From contig CAVPXF010000026.1 in NCBI GenBank assembly GCA_963709655.1, forward strand, positions 372,001 to 436,000: a stretch of 64,000 bases of DNA, written 5' to 3'. Source of the DNA: Roseiarcus sp963709655 (lineage in GTDB: Bacteria > Pseudomonadota > Alphaproteobacteria > Rhizobiales > Beijerinckiaceae). Below are positions 62,213 to 64,000 of this stretch, piece after piece. The translations under genes and the position numbers were made by a program. A model generated the notes under the pieces. It was not told the DNA's origin. It searched no databases and saw only the letters and a list, made by a program, of their open reading frames with translations. Position 1 is the first letter of the stretch. The number at the start of each line of letters is the position of its first letter.

Positions 62213-63508
62213 GTGGCCAATGTCGTGGTGGTCGGCGCCCAGTGGGGCGACGAAGGCAAGGGTAAGATCGTCGACTGGCTGTCGGTCGGCGCCGATGTCG
62301 TCGTCCGCTTCCAGGGCGGTCATAACGCCGGCCATACGCTGGTGATCGACGGCAAGGTGTTCAAGCTCGCCCTGCTGCCGTCGGGCATCGTCCGTCCCGG
62401 CAAGCTGTCGGTGATCGGCAACGGCGTGGTCCTCGACCCCTACCATCTCGTCGACGAGATCGAGAAGATCCGCGGTCAGGGCGTCGAGGTCACGCCCGAA
62501 AGCCTGAAGATCGCCGAGAACGTACCGCTGATCCTGTCGCTGCACCGGGAACTCGACTCCCACCGTGAATCGGCCACGTCGCGGGGCACGAAGATCGGCA
62601 CGACCAAGCGCGGCATCGGCCCCGCCTACGAGGACAAGGTCGCCCGTCGCGCGATCCGCCTGATGGACCTCGCCGAGCCGGACACGCTCGACGACAAGAT
62701 CGAGCGCCTGCTCGCCCACCACGACCCGCTCTGCCGCGGGCTCGGCCTGCCGGCGCCGAGCGCGGGCGCGATCCGCGACGAGCTTCTCGCGGTCGCGCCG
62801 AAAATCCTGCCGTTCATGGCCCCGACCTTCGACCTGCTCGACCGCGCGCGGCGGGCCGGCAAGCGCATCCTGTTCGAGGGCGCCCAGGGCGCGCTGCTCG
62901 ACGTCGACCACGGCACCTATCCCTTCGTGACGTCCTCCAACACCGTGGCGGCCAACGCCGCGACCGGATCGGGAATGGGGCCGGGCGCGATCGGCTACGT
63001 GCTCGGCATCGCCAAGGCCTACGTCACGCGCGTCGGCGCCGGGCCGTTCCCGACCGAGCAGGACAACGAGATCGGCCGGCTGATCGGCCGGCGCGGCAAC
63101 GAATTCGGCACCAATACCGGGCGCCCGCGGCGCTGCGGCTGGTTCGACGCCGTGCTGGCGCGCCAGACGGCGCGCACCTGCGGCATCGATGGCATCGCCC
63201 TGACCAAACTCGACATTTTGGATGGCTTTGAAGACATCAAGGTCGCGATCGGCTATCGGCTGGACGGCAAGGAGATCGATTATCTGCCGGCGTCCCAGTC
63301 CGCCCAGGCGCGTATCGAGCCGATTTACGAGTCGATCGAAGGATGGAAGGGCGTCACGAGCAAGGCGCGATCCTGGGCCGATCTGCCGGCGCAGGCGATC
63401 AAATACGTTCGCCGGATCGAAGAATTGGTTGGCGCGCCCGTGGCGCTCCTGTCTACAAGCCCTGAGCGAGACGATACGATTCTCGTCCACGATCCCTTCC
63501 AGGATTGA
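62213..63508 (+). CDS. purA: adenylosuccinate synthetase
   Basis: PurA converts IMP and aspartate to adenylosuccinate with GTP. The 431-residue protein has VVGAQWGDEGKGKIVDWLS, QGGHNAGHTLVIDG, GTTKRGIGPAYEDKVAR, the LFEGAQGALLDVDHGTYPFV segment and GRPRRCGWFD. The GTG at 62213 follows GGAGG at a good distance; the open frame extending to 61316 is not coding. Confidence 0.95.
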   Translation: MANVVVVGAQWGDEGKGKIVDWLSVGADVVVRFQGGHNAGHTLVIDGKVFKLALLPSGIVRPGKLSVIGNGVVLDPYHLVDEIEKIRGQGVEVTPESLKIAENVPLILSLHRELDSHRESATSRGTKIGTTKRGIGPAYEDKVARRAIRLMDLAEPDTLDDKIERLLAHHDPLCRGLGLPAPSAGAIRDELLAVAPKILPFMAPTFDLLDRARRAGKRILFEGAQGALLDVDHGTYPFVTSSNTVAANAATGSGMGPGAIGYVLGIAKAYVTRVGAGPFPTEQDNEIGRLIGRRGNEFGTNTGRPRRCGWFDAVLARQTARTCGIDGIALTKLDILDGFEDIKVAIGYRLDGKEIDYLPASQSAQARIEPIYESIEGWKGVTSKARSWADLPAQAIKYVRRIEELVGAPVALLSTSPERDDTILVHDPFQD

Positions 63509-63538
63509 CGGCCCGGAGACCCATCGAGCGGATGTCGA

Positions 63539-64000
63539 ATGGCTGACTATCAATCGCTGCTCACGCGGGCCGTCGCCAATCTGCCGCCCACGAGCGCCGC
63601 AGCGTCCCGGCAGGCGATCTACGACCGCGCGCGCAGGGCGCTCGTGACGCAGCTGAGGTCGCTGCGCCCGCCGCTGCCCGAAAGTGACATCGCGCGCGAA
63701 GAAACCGCGCTCGACAAGGCGATCGCCGCGGTCGAGGCGAATTTCGCTCCGGCCGACGCGCCTCCGCCCGCGGACGCCCCGCCGTCGGCCCCCGTACACG
63801 CCCCCCTGCCGTCTGCGGCGAAAAGCCCGCCGCCGCCCGCCGCGAAGGCGCCGTACGCTCCCGCCGCGAGAGCTCCGTATGCTCCCGCCGCGCCGCGCGA
63901 ACCGGCGGCCCCAAAGCCCAGCCCGGCCGCTCGGCCCGCGCCGATCCCGCCGTTCCCCTCGCCGGGCCATGCCTCGCCGCCTGCGCCGGTTCCGCCCGCC
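63539..64000 (+). CDS. proline-rich protein, 5' part (runs off window)
   Basis: From ATG 63539, 30 bases after purA, 154 codons are open to the window edge. The first 75 residues (YQSLLTRAVANLPPTSAAAS; AIYDRARRALVTQLRSLRPP; EETALDKAIAAVEANF) are a helical domain seen downstream of purA in related genomes; a long proline/alanine-rich linker follows, usually leading to a membrane segment outside this window. Confidence 0.75.
   Translation, partial: MADYQSLLTRAVANLPPTSAAASRQAIYDRARRALVTQLRSLRPPLPESDIAREETALDKAIAAVEANFAPADAPPPADAPPSAPVHAPLPSAAKSPPPPAAKAPYAPAARAPYAPAAPREPAAPKPSPAARPAPIPPFPSPGHASPPAPVPPA

Noticed and set aside
62177..63970. 597-residue minus-strand frame across purA
   Set aside because: Shadow of purA and the proline-rich gene, with no domain character.

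Overview
The window is GC-rich, densely coded DNA from an alphaproteobacterium, most likely of the order Hyphomicrobiales (Rhizobiales). Four things point there: the block rho / hemJ / PPSR (DUF299) / maf / aroE / coaE / dnaQ / secB, which in this class flanks the chromosome origin; a fabA-fabB-fabI operon; the rsfS-rlmH-envC-ctpA string; and a perfect CtrA-type box beside the PPSR gene. I cannot assign the family with confidence.

Layout. 0-6.1 kb: origin-proximal housekeeping genes around a candidate oriC (1484-1953). 6.1-15.6 kb: an accessory region with a Uma2 nuclease-like gene, a decaying tandem array of LprI/peptidoglycan-binding genes with a MITE-like insertion, transposon-end debris, a BrnT/BrnA toxin-antitoxin pair bracketed by a duplicated 3' end of the neighbouring lytic transglycosylase gene, and a broken membrane-protein gene. 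15.6-31 kb: core metabolism and envelope genes (fabIBA, two c-type cytochromes, sufE, a transaldolase/DUF2090/iolE sugar-acid group, a quinone oxidoreductase, rsfS, rlmH, envC, two tandem ctpA). 31-41.5 kb: a PodJ/Sel1-like polarity protein divergent from a MerR regulator, cmk, an MFS transporter, a threonine-synthase-like enzyme, and a TetR-controlled redoxin/GST operon. 41.5-52.8 kb: a repeat-rich gap, bdhA-patatin, ispG, paiB, tRNA-Lys, ilvC, a lemA-TPM-TPM operon, a second repeat-rich gap and a DUF1254 protein. 53-57.3 kb: an accessory oxidoreductase cluster (NmrA, MarR, SDR, alpha/beta hydrolase) preceded by a 26-bp perfect palindrome. 57.3-64 kb: a sorbitol-type dehydrogenase, moeB, a ParD/ParE-resolvase insertion bracketed by a moeB fragment, an orphan MNT nucleotidyltransferase, a DUF2076 protein, purA and a partial proline-rich gene.

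Two signals run through the window. First, at least seven conserved genes (envC, the PodJ-like gene, tetR, ispG, the first TPM gene, the alpha/beta hydrolase, the zinc dehydrogenase) carry one single-base frameshift each. As ispG should be essential, sequence or assembly error is the simplest explanation for many of them. Second, intergenic gaps hold a composite repeat family: a palindromic unit paired with a TTTTCAAGG unit. The most novel-looking architecture is that both type II toxin-antitoxin modules lie next to a degraded extra copy of the 3' end of the adjacent housekeeping gene.
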